Shown piece by piece: positions 33,502-43,002 of a stretch of 64,000 bases of DNA. Under the pieces are notes generated by a model. The model was not told the origin of the DNA. It did no database searches and saw only the letters and a list, made by a program, of their open reading frames with translations. Origin of the DNA: Oscillospiraceae bacterium (GTDB lineage: Bacteria > Bacillota > Clostridia > Oscillospirales > Ruminococcaceae); contig JAFWVK010000001.1 of assembly GCA_017518255.1 (NCBI GenBank), positions 1 through 64,000 on the forward strand, written 5' to 3'. Position 1 is the first letter of the stretch, and every line of letters begins with the position of its first letter. The translations under genes were made by a program, and so were the position numbers.

Positions 33502-34706
33502 TCCGCAGTACCGATTGCGAACACTTCAAATGCCTTGTCGGTCTGATCATCCAGCATTTTTATCTCAACCTTCATTTCCTGCACGGAACCGTTCGTCTGA
33601 ATCAGCTCGACTGCCGGTCCGCCCCACGCATTGACGCCGTAGCCCTGCACAATTGCGGCACGCTCGCCGTTGACGAACACGGTCGCCATGCCGTATTTTT
33701 TATCGCCGGATTTTTTATAGACCAGAAACAGGGATTTTCCGGTTACGGTCATCGTCAGCGGCTCATTGCCCTCATCCGGCTGATAGACGAATCCGGCTTT
33801 GAAGTAGCCGTCGTTTGTGCCGGGCGTCCATGCGCCGTCGCGGTAGGGAATACCGGCTGCATCATACAGCGCGGCATTCCGGTACAGCTCCGGATAAACC
33901 GTGTTTTCCGGAAGCCTGTAGGAAGCATCGGCTTTTTTTGCCTTTGCTTTTCTGAAATATTCCGCGATGAATTCACCGAGCAGCGCATGACCCTCAACCG
34001 TCGGGTGAACGTCATCATCGCCGTACTCCTTCCATGTCATTCTGCCCGCTTCCATTTCAGGGAGAATGGCATCCCGGACGGAAATCATGCCCAGATCATA
34101 ATGCTTTCCGATCTCCTGCTGCTGCTCCTGACAGGTATGACCGGTTTCCATGTAGGTGAACAGCAGAATAACTGCCGGCTCGTTTTCAGCTTCGAGGCAG
34201 GTGCGGACAAGGCTCTCATAGCTGACCTTATAATCCGTTTCCATGCCGTCATTTACCGCGAATTCCAGAAAAATAATATCCGGTTCAGAAGGCAGAACCT
34301 CGCTTGCAGCACGCAGATTCCCAAGCACGGAGGGCGTGCCGGAAAGGCCGTTGTTCTGACAGATCACCTTGCCGCCCTTGCAGTAATTCTTTTCAAAATC
34401 CGCCGCCGAAACGGAAGCGTAGCACTTGGGAGAACGCGCACCGGCGGCATAACCCTCGGTAATAGAGCCGCCGACATAGGCAACCGTGATATCCTCTCCG
34501 TTTGCAGCGCGGTCAAACACCTTATTGAGTCTCGCGGTATTGCCTGTGCTGACAACGGAGCGTTCGATCATGGCTGCACGGAATTCCTCCGGGGTTTCCG
34601 GTTCTTTTTTGGATGATGTACCGGTTCCGCAGCCGGTCAGTGCAGAACAGGAAAGCACCGCAGCGGAAGCAAGTGCGGAAAGGCGGCGTGCTGAGTTCCC
34701 GAACAT
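33498..34706 (-). CDS. SGNH/GDSL hydrolase lipoprotein
   Basis: Surface lipoprotein of 402 aa: signal peptide with lipobox LTGC, then an SGNH domain (about 45-260) with block I YVGGSITEG (Ser nucleophile), block III FAVNDG and block V DDVHP (Asp/His). A C-terminal beta-rich domain of about 120 aa follows. It probably removes acetyl or other acyl groups from glycans outside the cell. The ATG at 34706 has a GGGTGA-type site; a GTG four codons earlier is possible. It is the first gene behind the promoter at 34.76-34.79 kb. Confidence 0.83.
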   Translation of the reverse strand: MFGNSARRLSALASAAVLSCSALTGCGTGTSSKKEPETPEEFRAAMIERSVVSTGNTARLNKVFDRAANGEDITVAYVGGSITEGYAAGARSPKCYASVSAADFEKNYCKGGKVICQNNGLSGTPSVLGNLRAASEVLPSEPDIIFLEFAVNDGMETDYKVSYESLVRTCLEAENEPAVILLFTYMETGHTCQEQQQEIGKHYDLGMISVRDAILPEMEAGRMTWKEYGDDDVHPTVEGHALLGEFIAEYFRKAKAKKADASYRLPENTVYPELYRNAALYDAAGIPYRDGAWTPGTNDGYFKAGFVYQPDEGNEPLTMTVTGKSLFLVYKKSGDKKYGMATVFVNGERAAIVQGYGVNAWGGPAVELIQTNGSVQEMKVEIKMLDDQTDKAFEVFAIGTAE

Positions 34707-34759
34707 AAATTGATTCACCCTATCATCATGTTATCAGATTAAATGCCGTATTCTTTACT

Positions 34760-34788
34760 ATCATACCACAATCCGGAAAAAAAGTCAA
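34760..34788 (-). promoter_or_regulatory. Sigma-A promoter for the SGNH lipoprotein operon
   Basis: Minus strand: TTGACT (34783-34788), 17-nt spacer, TATGAT (34760-34765), about 45 nt before the lipoprotein start. Confidence 0.75.
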
Positions 34789-34907
34789 TGAAAAAGTTCA
34801 CGCAAGTCCGCGGCATCTCAATCAGTCAGCATTTGCCTGCAATTTTCACAAAGAATATTTTGTATTTTTCTCCGACTGCGCTGGAAACTGCTCCGGAAAA
34901 GACCGGT

Positions 34908-35378
34908 TCAGGCAAATTTCCCGCGCTCCGCCACGGCAAGGCGGTCACAGCGCTCATTCTCCGGATGTCCGGCATGTCCCTTGACCCAGACAAATGTCAC
35001 CTGATGCTTTTCCAGCAGCGGAAGCAGCGTCTTCCATAAATCCGCGTTGAGGGCAGGCTTTTTGTCCGGCTTGACCCATCCCCTGCTCTGCCATGCATAC
35101 ACCCAGCGCTTGGTCACACTGTCAACGACATAGCGGCTGTCTGTGGTAACGGTCACGGCACAGGGCTTGATGAGCGCCTGCAATCCCGAAATCACGCCGG
35201 TCAGCTCCATGCGGTTATTGGTGGTGTCGGCTTCTCCGCCCGAAAGCTCCTTTTCATGCAGGTTCCCTTCTGCATCCGTAAATTGCAGAATCGTACCCCA
35301 GCCGCCCGGACCGGGATTTCCGCTGCATGCGCCGTCGGAGAACATTTTCACCTGCGGAAGTCCGTTTTCGAGAATCAT
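34908..35378 (-). CDS. rnhA: Ribonuclease HI
   Basis: Ribonuclease of 156 aa that cuts RNA in RNA-DNA hybrids. The four acidic active-site residues are present: Asp in [11 protein letters not shown], Glu in NNRMELTG, Asp in TTDSRYV, Asp in CDRLAV. The basic protrusion typical of E. coli-like RNase HI ([14 protein letters not shown]) is present. The stop lies next to 130 nt of noncoding sequence before the divergent promoter at 34.76 kb. Confidence 0.95.
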   Translation of the reverse strand: MILENGLPQVKMFSDGACSGNPGPGGWGTILQFTDAEGNLHEKELSGGEADTTNNRMELTGVISGLQALIKPCAVTVTTDSRYVVDSVTKRWVYAWQSRGWVKPDKKPALNADLWKTLLPLLEKHQVTFVWVKGHAGHPENERCDRLAVAERGKFA

Positions 35379-35446
35379 AAATCGGTTTTGCTCCTTTCAG
35401 CCTGCGCTGTTCTTACCGTTTCAGTCTGATGAAGAAATTGACGCTG

Positions 35447-36208
35447 TCAGTCATCGCGCAGGGAATCCTGTGAATCGGCAGACGAATAGAGAATGCCGTC
35501 CAGAAAACCGTCCGCACCGTATTTTTGGCGCACGCGTTCTTCCTGATTCTTCCAGAAAATCTTGTCTTCCAGCGGGGACATTCCATCCAGCGCACCCAGG
35601 CGTGTGTCCGCACCCATATTCAGTCTTCCGGCAAGCGCCTTCACGAATCCTTCCGACTCTGTTTCGCCGAATGTCAGATTCTTGAATCCCTCTGCGTTAA
35701 AATACATCACATCGTAGGTCTCACCGTCCCGGTCCGGACGGAATGCAAACAGGAGTTTGTCATGATAACAGTAAATCCGGTCCACCGTTTTTCCGGCAGC
35801 GCGTGCTGCCTTTACCTTGCCTGCAATCATTTCCACGCGGTTTGAACCGTCAAAGCGGTTCGCCGCAGCTGCCGATTTTGACTGATTCCGTCCGTTTTTC
35901 TTATCCTGAATGCGCTTTGCAATCAAAACAGCGAAAAACATAACCGCGATGATGACTGCGCACGACACGATCCGGTTTTTTACGGGTACAGTATGCTCCG
36001 GAGCCGTTCCCTGCAAATATACGCGGTAAAGACTGTAACAGACCCAGTGCAGAATCGCTCCGGAACCGCCGCCCAGAACCAGCCCGGCTCCAAGCGTGCT
36101 CCATTTGCGGAAAATCCGGGTCACCAGCTTTTTGAAGCAGATGATAAACAGGATAAAACCGATACATGAGCCCAACAGAATCAGCAGGATTTTCTTTTCG
36201 TATGGCAT
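35447..36208 (-). CDS. Membrane protein with cytoplasmic domain
   Basis: Protein of 253 aa with three membrane segments (about 6-26, 38-60, 80-100) and a soluble C-terminal region of about 145 aa with no recognised motif. It is driven by its own promoter at 36.25-36.27 kb and precedes rnhA by 68 nt. Function unknown. Confidence 0.75.
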   Translation of the reverse strand: MPYEKKILLILLGSCIGFILFIICFKKLVTRIFRKWSTLGAGLVLGGGSGAILHWVCYSLYRVYLQGTAPEHTVPVKNRIVSCAVIIAVMFFAVLIAKRIQDKKNGRNQSKSAAAANRFDGSNRVEMIAGKVKAARAAGKTVDRIYCYHDKLLFAFRPDRDGETYDVMYFNAEGFKNLTFGETESEGFVKALAGRLNMGADTRLGALDGMSPLEDKIFWKNQEERVRQKYGADGFLDGILYSSADSQDSLRDD

Positions 36209-36245
36209 AGTAAGGACGCCCCTTCCAATGATTACATTTGTTTAT

Positions 36246-36274
36246 ATTATAGTTGATTGAATCCCATATCGCAA
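36246..36274 (-). promoter_or_regulatory. Sigma-A promoter
   Basis: Minus strand: TTGCGA (36269-36274), 17-nt spacer, TATAAT (36246-36251), about 35 nt before the membrane-protein start. Confidence 0.75.
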
Positions 36275-36352
36275 GCACTTGACCGTATATTTGTGAAATC
36301 TGCCGAAAACCGCGGGAATCTTTGGTTAATATGAAAAAATTAGGAAAAGGAC

Positions 36353-36382
36353 TAGACATTTTTATACTTTTTATGATATAAT
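36353..36382 (+). promoter_or_regulatory. Sigma-A promoter of ppdK
   Basis: TAGACA (36353-36358), 18-nt spacer, TATAAT (36377-36382). The leader is about 80 nt and GC-rich, with some self-complementarity (CGGGC/GCCCG at 36404-36421). Confidence 0.75.
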
Positions 36383-36467
36383 AGATTCATGTCCGGACGC
36401 TTACGGGCTTTCTGCGCCCGCAGATACCCGAATCCAGCGCCGGTAACAAAGAATGGAGGTTTTTCCA

Positions 36468-39092
36468 ATGGGCAAAAAATATTGCTACCTCTTCAAAGAG
36501 GGCGACGCAAGCATGCGCGAGCTGCTGGGCGGTAAGGGCGCAAACCTCGCCGGAATGACCAAGCTTGGTCTGCCGGTTCCGCAGGGCTTCACCATCACCA
36601 CCGAAGCATGCACACAGTATTATGAGGACGGCCGTCAGATCAATCCGGAAATTATGGCTGAAATCGAAGAGTATGTTGTAAAGATGGAAGAAATGACCGG
36701 AAAGAAGTTCGGTGACAAGGACAATCCGCTCCTCGTTTCCGTCCGTTCCGGTGCAAGAGCATCCATGCCCGGTATGATGGACACCATCCTGAACCTCGGT
36801 CTGAATGAGACCGTTGTCGAAACGATGGCTGCAAAGTCCGGCAACCCGCGCTGGGCATATGACTGCTACAGAAGATTTATCCAGATGTATTCCGATGTCG
36901 TTATGGAAGTCGGCAAGAAGTACTTTGAAGAGCTGATTGACAAGATGAAGGCTGACCGCGGCGTTCAGCAGGACGTTGAGCTGACCGCTGACGACCTCAA
37001 GGAACTCGCAGAACAGTTCAAGGCTGAGTACAAGGCAAAGATCGGCGAAGACTTCCCGACCGACCCGAAGGCTCAGCTGATGGGCGCAATCAAGGCTGTT
37101 TTCCGTTCCTGGGACAACCCGCGTGCAAACGTCTACCGCCGCGATAACGATATCCCGTATTCCTGGGGTACCGCTGTCAATGTCCAGATGATGGCATTCG
37201 GCAACATGGGCGACGACTGCGGCACCGGTGTTGCATTCACCCGTGACCCGGCTACCGGCGAGAAGAAGCTCATGGGCGAGTTCCTGAAGAACGCACAGGG
37301 CGAAGACGTCGTTGCAGGTGTCCGTACTCCGATGCCGATCGCTCAGATGGAACAGGAGTTCCCGGAGGCATATGCAGAATTCATCCAGGTCTGCAAGACC
37401 CTCGAAGACACATATCATGACATGCAGGACATGGAGTTCACTGTCGAGAACAGAAAGCTCTATATGCTCCAGTGCCGCAACGGCAAGAGAACCGCTCCGG
37501 CTGCTCTCAAGATCGCATGCGACCTCGTTGACGAAGGCATGAAGACAGAGCAGGAAGCTGTTCTGATGATTGACCCGCGTAACCTCGATACACTGCTTCA
37601 CCCGCAGTTCGATGCAAAGGCTCTGAAGGCTGCTACCCCGCTCGGAAAGGGTCTGGGCGCATCTCCCGGCGCTGCCTGCGGTAAGGTTGTCTTTACTGCT
37701 GACGATGCTGAGGCATGGAATGCACGCGGCGAAAAGGTCGTTCTGGTCCGTCTGGAAACCTCTCCGGAGGATATCACCGGTATGAAGGCATCTCAGGGTA
37801 TCCTGACTGTCCGCGGCGGTATGACCTCTCACGCAGCCGTTGTTGCCCGCGGTATGGGTACCTGCTGCGTTTCCGGCTGCTCCGAAATCAACATGGATGA
37901 GGCAAACAAGGTCTTCACGCTTGCAGGCGAAACCTTCAAGGAAGGCGACCCGATCTCCATCGACGGCACAACCGGCAACATTTACAAAGGCATTATCCCG
38001 ACTGTTGACGCTCAGATCGCCGGCGAATTCGGCAGAGTTATGGGCTGGGCGGACAAGTACCGCAAGCTGAAGGTTCGCACCAATGCGGATACTCCGGCTG
38101 ATGCAAAGAAGGCAAGAGAACTGGGCGCTGAGGGTATCGGCCTCTGCCGTACCGAGCACATGTTCTTCGAGCCGAGCAGAATCGCTGCGTTCCGTGAGAT
38201 GATCTGCGCAGACACCGTCGAGCAGCGCAAGGCAGCTCTGGCAAAGATCGAGCCGATGCAGCAGGCAGACTTCGAGGCTCTCTATGAGGCTCTGGAAGGC
38301 AACCCTGTTACCATCCGTTTCCTGGATCCGCCGCTTCACGAGTTCGTTCCGACCGAAGAAGCTGACATCAAGGCACTGGCTGACGCACAGGGCAAGTCCG
38401 TTGAGGATATCAAGGCGATTATCGCTTCCCTCCACGAGTTCAACCCGATGATGGGTCACCGCGGCTGCCGTCTGGCTGTTACCTATCCGGAAATCGCCGA
38501 GATGCAGACCAAGGCTGTCATCAAGGCTGCAATCAATGTCAAGAAGGCTCATCCGGACTGGACAGTCGAGCCGGAAATCATGATTCCGCTGGTCGGCGAA
38601 GTCAAGGAGCTCAAGTTCGTCAAGGAAGTCGTTGTTGCAACTGCTGACGCTGTTATCAAGGAAGCAGGCTCTGATCTGACGTATCAGGTCGGCACCATGA
38701 TCGAAATTCCGCGTGCAGCGCTGACTGCTGACGATATCGCGAAGGAAGCTGACTTCTTCTGCTTCGGTACCAATGACCTGACACAGATGACATTCGGCTT
38801 CTCCCGTGACGATGCCGGCAAGTTCCTCGGCGCATACTACGATTCCAAGATCTTCGAGAGCGATCCGTTTGCAAAGCTGGATCAGACCGGCGTCGGCAAG
38901 CTCATGAAGATGGCAATTGAACTGGGCAAGCCGGTTAATCCGAAGCTCCACTGCGGTATCTGCGGTGAGCACGGCGGCGACCCGACTTCCGTCGAGTTCT
39001 GCCACGAGATCGGTCTGGATTATGTATCCTGCTCGCCGTTCCGTGTGCCGATCGCAAGACTGGCTGCGGCTCAGGCTGCACTCCGCAAGTAA
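36468..39092 (+). CDS. ppdK: Pyruvate, phosphate dikinase
   Basis: Enzyme of 874 aa, the standard PPDK length, interconverting pyruvate + ATP + Pi and PEP + AMP + PPi; in clostridia it often serves glycolysis. N-terminal ATP-grasp (GGKGANLAGMT), swivelling domain with the phospho-His in GGMTSHAAVVARGMGTCC, and C-terminal PEP-binding TIM barrel with GTNDLTQMTFGFSRDDAG and the active Cys in HCGICGEHGGDP. GGAGG lies 8 nt before the ATG; an ATG five codons earlier overlaps the ribosome site. Codons are strongly biased (GCA, AAG, GAC, C-ending), which suggests very high expression. Single gene with its own terminator. Confidence 0.98.
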   Translation: MGKKYCYLFKEGDASMRELLGGKGANLAGMTKLGLPVPQGFTITTEACTQYYEDGRQINPEIMAEIEEYVVKMEEMTGKKFGDKDNPLLVSVRSGARASMPGMMDTILNLGLNETVVETMAAKSGNPRWAYDCYRRFIQMYSDVVMEVGKKYFEELIDKMKADRGVQQDVELTADDLKELAEQFKAEYKAKIGEDFPTDPKAQLMGAIKAVFRSWDNPRANVYRRDNDIPYSWGTAVNVQMMAFGNMGDDCGTGVAFTRDPATGEKKLMGEFLKNAQGEDVVAGVRTPMPIAQMEQEFPEAYAEFIQVCKTLEDTYHDMQDMEFTVENRKLYMLQCRNGKRTAPAALKIACDLVDEGMKTEQEAVLMIDPRNLDTLLHPQFDAKALKAATPLGKGLGASPGAACGKVVFTADDAEAWNARGEKVVLVRLETSPEDITGMKASQGILTVRGGMTSHAAVVARGMGTCCVSGCSEINMDEANKVFTLAGETFKEGDPISIDGTTGNIYKGIIPTVDAQIAGEFGRVMGWADKYRKLKVRTNADTPADAKKARELGAEGIGLCRTEHMFFEPSRIAAFREMICADTVEQRKAALAKIEPMQQADFEALYEALEGNPVTIRFLDPPLHEFVPTEEADIKALADAQGKSVEDIKAIIASLHEFNPMMGHRGCRLAVTYPEIAEMQTKAVIKAAINVKKAHPDWTVEPEIMIPLVGEVKELKFVKEVVVATADAVIKEAGSDLTYQVGTMIEIPRAALTADDIAKEADFFCFGTNDLTQMTFGFSRDDAGKFLGAYYDSKIFESDPFAKLDQTGVGKLMKMAIELGKPVNPKLHCGICGEHGGDPTSVEFCHEIGLDYVSCSPFRVPIARLAAAQAALRK

Positions 39093-39126
39093 TTCACACC
39101 GATTCGCAAACCGAATCAAACAAATA

Positions 39127-39162
39127 CCCCCGCAGATTTCAGGTCTGCGGGGGTTCGTTTTT
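39127..39162 (+). terminator. Intrinsic terminator of ppdK
   Basis: A perfect 10-bp stem (39127-39136 with 39144-39153) followed by TTCGTTTTT. Confidence 0.88.
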
Positions 39163-39179
39163 CTCTATACAGCGGGGTT

Positions 39180-39194
39180 TGGGGCAGCGCCCCA
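39180..39194. repeat. Short GC hairpin between convergent genes
   Basis: TGGGGC (39180-39185) and GCCCCA (39189-39194) with a 3-nt loop, within an otherwise empty 128-nt gap. Of the kind often dispersed in gut clostridial genomes; only one copy seen here. Confidence 0.35.
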
Positions 39195-39220
39195 TTCAAA
39201 ATCCATCGCAGATACCGCAC

Positions 39221-40009
39221 TCAAATCCGGATGCGGATTTCGCCGGTCGAGCGCCACTGCTCAGAGCCGTCCGGATACCGGACAAGCAGCCGGAGATCAT
39301 CGTCAACCGCAAGCGCTTCCGCCGGTATTTCCGCGCCGTTCTCACAGACGGTAATCCGCCTGCCGAGCACACAGAGACGCGATTTGTATTCCGCGAGATA
39401 GGCTCGCTCCGGCAGCATTGCATACTGGGTCAGCAGCGCATCCGTCAGTGCGGCGCAGAGTGAACAGAACGCATCCTGTGCATCGGCGCCCTCCGGATAA
39501 ACTGCCCCGGCAATTGCCTGCAGCTCCGGCGGGAATCCGCCCGCAGGCGTCAGCAGGTTGATGCCGATGCCGAGAATTACAAAATCCGGTTCTTTTCTGC
39601 ATTCGGAATAACTCGATTCTGCGAGAATTCCGCAAATTTTCCGTCCGTGAAGAATCAGGTCATTGACCCATTTGATTTCCGCGTGCTGACCGGTACAGCG
39701 TTCAATTGCCTGTGCAGCGGCAACTGCCGCCATCGGTGTCAGGGAGAGAATCTGCTCCGGCGAGCCGAGCGGTCTGAGCAGCATACTGAGATACAGACCG
39801 GTACCGGGCGGTGAAAAAAAGCTTCTGCCCTGCCTGCCGCGGCCGGCAGTCTGCTGCCTTGCCGCAATGACGGTTCCCTCCGGCGCACCGAGCGCGGCTG
39901 CCTCCCGCAGGAGATCATTGGTTGAAGAAACCGAATCAAAAACGCTCAGCGGAACCGTATGCTGCAATTTTTCTGCAACCGTTTCCTGAAAAAAAAGGTT
40001 CTGTATCAT
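39221..40009 (-). CDS. birA: Biotin--protein ligase
   Basis: Ligase of 262 aa that makes biotinyl-AMP and transfers biotin to a carboxylase carrier Lys. Motifs: SSTNDLLRE, the biotinyl-5'-AMP loop QTAGRGRQGRSFFSP, the KWVNDLILHGRKICGIL block and GIGINL. There is no N-terminal helix-turn-helix, so this is the catalytic-only (group I) form, not a repressor. The ATG at 40009 is preferred over an in-frame TTG at 40030. It follows mntP by 22 nt. Confidence 0.93.
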   Translation of the reverse strand: MIQNLFFQETVAEKLQHTVPLSVFDSVSSTNDLLREAAALGAPEGTVIAARQQTAGRGRQGRSFFSPPGTGLYLSMLLRPLGSPEQILSLTPMAAVAAAQAIERCTGQHAEIKWVNDLILHGRKICGILAESSYSECRKEPDFVILGIGINLLTPAGGFPPELQAIAGAVYPEGADAQDAFCSLCAALTDALLTQYAMLPERAYLAEYKSRLCVLGRRITVCENGAEIPAEALAVDDDLRLLVRYPDGSEQWRSTGEIRIRI

Positions 40010-40031
40010 ATTCCCGTCTCTTCTCTGCAAA

Positions 40032-40625
40032 TTATCCGATGAGGTGACTGATAAAAATTTCCGCGCCGATGCCGATCAGAATCAGGCCGCCGAATACCGA
40101 CGCCTTCCTCGCAAGCTTCATGCCGGCTTTTTTTCCGAGGATTAGACCGCCCATGCAGATGCCGAGGGTGACCAGGCTGATAATCAGCGACGCGCAAAAC
40201 GCCTGCGGAAACGCTTTGTCGGCTGTGGTAAAGCCGACGGAAAGCGCGTCGATGGAGGTCGCGATTCCTTGAATCAGCAGATCGGTTTTTCCGCACTGTC
40301 TCGTTTCTGCCTCAGCACCCGGATTCTGCTTTCTCAGCCCTGCAATCAGCATTTTTCCGCCGATATAGCATAAAAGCAACAGTGCAATCCACGGCAGACA
40401 TCGCATAAAAGCATTGAAGTATTTGACGACCGTACGGACGCAGAACCAACCCAGCAGCGGCATTATTCCCTGAAATCCGGCAAAGACACCCGCGATTTTG
40501 ACCATACGTCCGCGTTTCATTTCCGGTTCGTTCAGACCGTTCGCAAGTGATACGGTAAATGCATCCATTGCCAGACCGAAGCCAAGCAGAATACTGTTAA
40601 GAATCAGGAGAAATATTCCGCCCAT
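40032..40625 (-). CDS. mntP: Manganese efflux pump MntP family protein
   Basis: Membrane protein of 197 aa with six hydrophobic segments in two related halves; each has the conserved Asp motif: GLAMDAFTVSLANG in helix 1 and IATSIDALSVGF in helix 4. MntP exports Mn2+. No yybP-ykoY-type manganese riboswitch was recognised in the leader (40626-40678). AAAGG precedes the ATG. It is the first gene of an mntP-birA pair. Confidence 0.9.
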   Translation of the reverse strand: MGGIFLLILNSILLGFGLAMDAFTVSLANGLNEPEMKRGRMVKIAGVFAGFQGIMPLLGWFCVRTVVKYFNAFMRCLPWIALLLLCYIGGKMLIAGLRKQNPGAEAETRQCGKTDLLIQGIATSIDALSVGFTTADKAFPQAFCASLIISLVTLGICMGGLILGKKAGMKLARKASVFGGLILIGIGAEIFISHLIG

Positions 40626-40678
40626 TTTTTATTCCTTTCAGATTGAATTCCCGCCGGATTTCCGGCATGTAGATTCTT

Positions 40679-40707
40679 ATTATATCATATTGTTCAGAAA
40701 AACGCAA
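40679..40707 (-). promoter_or_regulatory. Sigma-A promoter of mntP-birA
   Basis: Minus strand: TTGCGT (40702-40707), 17-nt spacer, TATAAT (40679-40684). Confidence 0.75.
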
Positions 40708-40764
40708 TGGGAAACAGGGAAAAATAATACGGCAAAATATGCCGTTCCTTATTTTGAATAATGC

Positions 40765-40793
40765 TTGCAATTTCTTCATAAAAATGGTATACT
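40765..40793 (+). promoter_or_regulatory. Sigma-A promoter of the recJ operon
   Basis: TTGCAA (40765-40770), 17-nt spacer, TATACT (40788-40793), about 45 nt before the recJ start. Confidence 0.75.
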
Positions 40794-40838
40794 AATATGA
40801 TAGGAAACAGCAAATTTCAGGCGGAGGTGAAATCTGAA

Positions 40839-42881
40839 ATGCTGAAGCGGTGGATAATCGGAAAAACAGATGAATTAAAAGCGCAGAAGCTGAGGCAGCA
40901 GGGCGGCATTACGCAGCTCTGCGCGGATGTGCTGGTATCACGCGGCATCGAATCGCTGGAAACCGCAGGCAGCATTCTGGATACTGCGGAGCTTTCGGAT
41001 CCGCTGCTCCTGAAGGATATTGAGAAAGCTGCGGAGCGCATCCTCGAAGCCGTGGAAAGCGGTGAACGCATCTGCGTATTCGGGGACTATGACTGTGACG
41101 GTGTCGCAGCAACAGTCATCCTGACAGATTGGCTGATGAGCGCAGGCGCCGATGTCATCTGGTATATTCCGACACGCGCAGAAGGCTACGGCATGCGGGC
41201 GGAACGTCTGCGCAAACTGAAAGACGAGGAGCATGTCTCCCTGATTGTGACCGTAGACAACGGGATCTCCGCGGTCGAAGAAGCAAAACTCATCAAGGAA
41301 CTGGGCATGGAGCTGGTTGTCACCGATCATCACCGTCCGGGAGACGAACTGCCGGATGCGTTCGCCGTGGTCGATCCGTTCCGCAAAGACTGCATGTCAC
41401 CGTATAAGACAATCTGCGGTGCTGTCGTCGCACTGAAGCTGGTCGCCGTGATGGACGGCGGCGACTGGGAGCCTGCACTGGAACAGTTCGGCGACCTCGC
41501 CGCACTGGCAACGATTGCGGATGTCATGCCGCTGGATTATGAAAACCGCTTTCTTGTCCGGCGGGGATTGCAGCTTCTCGCAAATACCGAGCGCATCGGG
41601 CTGTACTCTCTGATGGCAGTCTGCGGAATTGAGGAGGGAACACCGGTTTCTTCCTCCGCAGCCGCATTTCAGCTGATTCCGCGCATCAACGCAGCGGGCA
41701 GATTCGCCTCAGCCTCCCTTGCCGCAAAGCTCTTCCTGACCGATGATCCGGAGGAGGCGCAGATGCTGGCGGAGGAGATTCATGGGCTCAATACAAAGAG
41801 GCGCGAAACCGAACAGGAGATTCTGACGGAGATTCTGGAACAGATCCGCCGGAATCCGAAAATGCTCTCAGAGCGTGTTCTGGTTGTAACCGGTGAAAAC
41901 TGGCATCACGGCGTCATCGGCATTGTCGCCGCAAGGCTGGAGGAACGCTTCGGGAAACCTTGTTTTATTATGTCCAAGGAACCAGACGGATACCGCGGCT
42001 CTGCAAGAAGCTTCGGCGGATTCTCAGTCTTTGAATGCCTGAAATTCTGCGAACCGTATCTGATCCGCTACGGCGGACATCCGGGTGCAGGCGGATTCAC
42101 CGTTTCGATCGAATCGCACAGTGCATTCTGCCGTGCGATTCAGGAATACGCCGCAAAAAGCAATCCGCAGATGCCGGTTCTGACGCTGCACGCGGAACGC
42201 GAACTGGAGCTTCCGGAGCTGACGGTTCCGAATGTGCAGGGGCTTTCGATTCTGGAGCCTTTCGGGGAAGGAAACCCGAAACCGATGTTTGTACTGACCG
42301 GCATGACCGTTGCAGACGTTTTCGGAATGTCCGGCGGAATTCATACGAAAATCCGGCTGCGAAAAAACGGAATGCAGCAGGAGGTGCTGCTCTTCCGGAG
42401 AAAGCCGGAAGAAACCGGCATCATGCCGGGGCAGGTTCTGGATTTCCTGATCTCGGCGGAAGTTCGGGATTACATGGGAAAACCCTCCCTGACACTGCGC
42501 TGCGAGGACTGGCGGCAGTCGGAGCGGGCGCGGGAGCAGGCAATCGCCGCACAGTTTGCCTATGAGGCATATCAGCGCGGAGAAAAGCTGCCCAGCCTCG
42601 CCTATTATCAGAGAATGTGCCCGCGGCGTGAGGATCTGGTCGCGGTGTATCAGATGGTGCAGGGCGCGCCGGTTTCGATTGACCGCATTTGTGAGCGCCT
42701 GCAAAAGGCCGGCATGAACCGCTGCCGCGCACGGGTCTGTGCGGATATTTTCTCGGAACTGGGACTGCTGCAATATGATGCCGCCGCCGATACACTGACA
42801 AGACTGCCTGTGACACAAAAGCGTGATCTTGCCGAATCGGGTGAGTATCGCCGGATTATGAAGCTGGCACAGCAAATATAA
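40839..42881 (+). CDS. recJ: Single-stranded-DNA-specific exonuclease RecJ
   Basis: 5'-3' ssDNA exonuclease of 680 aa. DHH-family motifs: FGDYDCDGVAAT (motif I), VTVDNGIS (II), VVTDHHRPGD (III, DHH), and the DHHA1 domain with RYGGHPGAGGFTV. An extra C-terminal domain of about 110 aa, beyond the OB fold, is usual in Firmicutes RecJ. GGAGGTGA precedes the ATG at 40839; an earlier in-frame ATG at 40797 overlaps the promoter. It heads a run of same-strand genes to hemZ. Confidence 0.95.
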   Translation: MLKRWIIGKTDELKAQKLRQQGGITQLCADVLVSRGIESLETAGSILDTAELSDPLLLKDIEKAAERILEAVESGERICVFGDYDCDGVAATVILTDWLMSAGADVIWYIPTRAEGYGMRAERLRKLKDEEHVSLIVTVDNGISAVEEAKLIKELGMELVVTDHHRPGDELPDAFAVVDPFRKDCMSPYKTICGAVVALKLVAVMDGGDWEPALEQFGDLAALATIADVMPLDYENRFLVRRGLQLLANTERIGLYSLMAVCGIEEGTPVSSSAAAFQLIPRINAAGRFASASLAAKLFLTDDPEEAQMLAEEIHGLNTKRRETEQEILTEILEQIRRNPKMLSERVLVVTGENWHHGVIGIVAARLEERFGKPCFIMSKEPDGYRGSARSFGGFSVFECLKFCEPYLIRYGGHPGAGGFTVSIESHSAFCRAIQEYAAKSNPQMPVLTLHAERELELPELTVPNVQGLSILEPFGEGNPKPMFVLTGMTVADVFGMSGGIHTKIRLRKNGMQQEVLLFRRKPEETGIMPGQVLDFLISAEVRDYMGKPSLTLRCEDWRQSERAREQAIAAQFAYEAYQRGEKLPSLAYYQRMCPRREDLVAVYQMVQGAPVSIDRICERLQKAGMNRCRARVCADIFSELGLLQYDAAADTLTRLPVTQKRDLAESGEYRRIMKLAQQI

Positions 42882-43002
42882 GAAGCTGCAAAGGAAAGCC
42901 TCATAATATGCATTCATAAAGCTTCACAGGCAAAGAGAAATATGACCGGCTGATGCAGAATCTGCATACAAAATACACAAAAACGGAAGGAGTGTGCGGC
43001 GA

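Noticed and set aside
36387..39119. A 910-codon open frame antisense to ppdK
   Set aside because: It mirrors ppdK exactly, has no ribosome site, no domain and Cys/Leu-rich content; it is the by-product of strong codon bias in a highly expressed gene.
40626..40678. yybP-ykoY manganese riboswitch before mntP
   Set aside because: The leader is too short and lacks the paired conserved loops.
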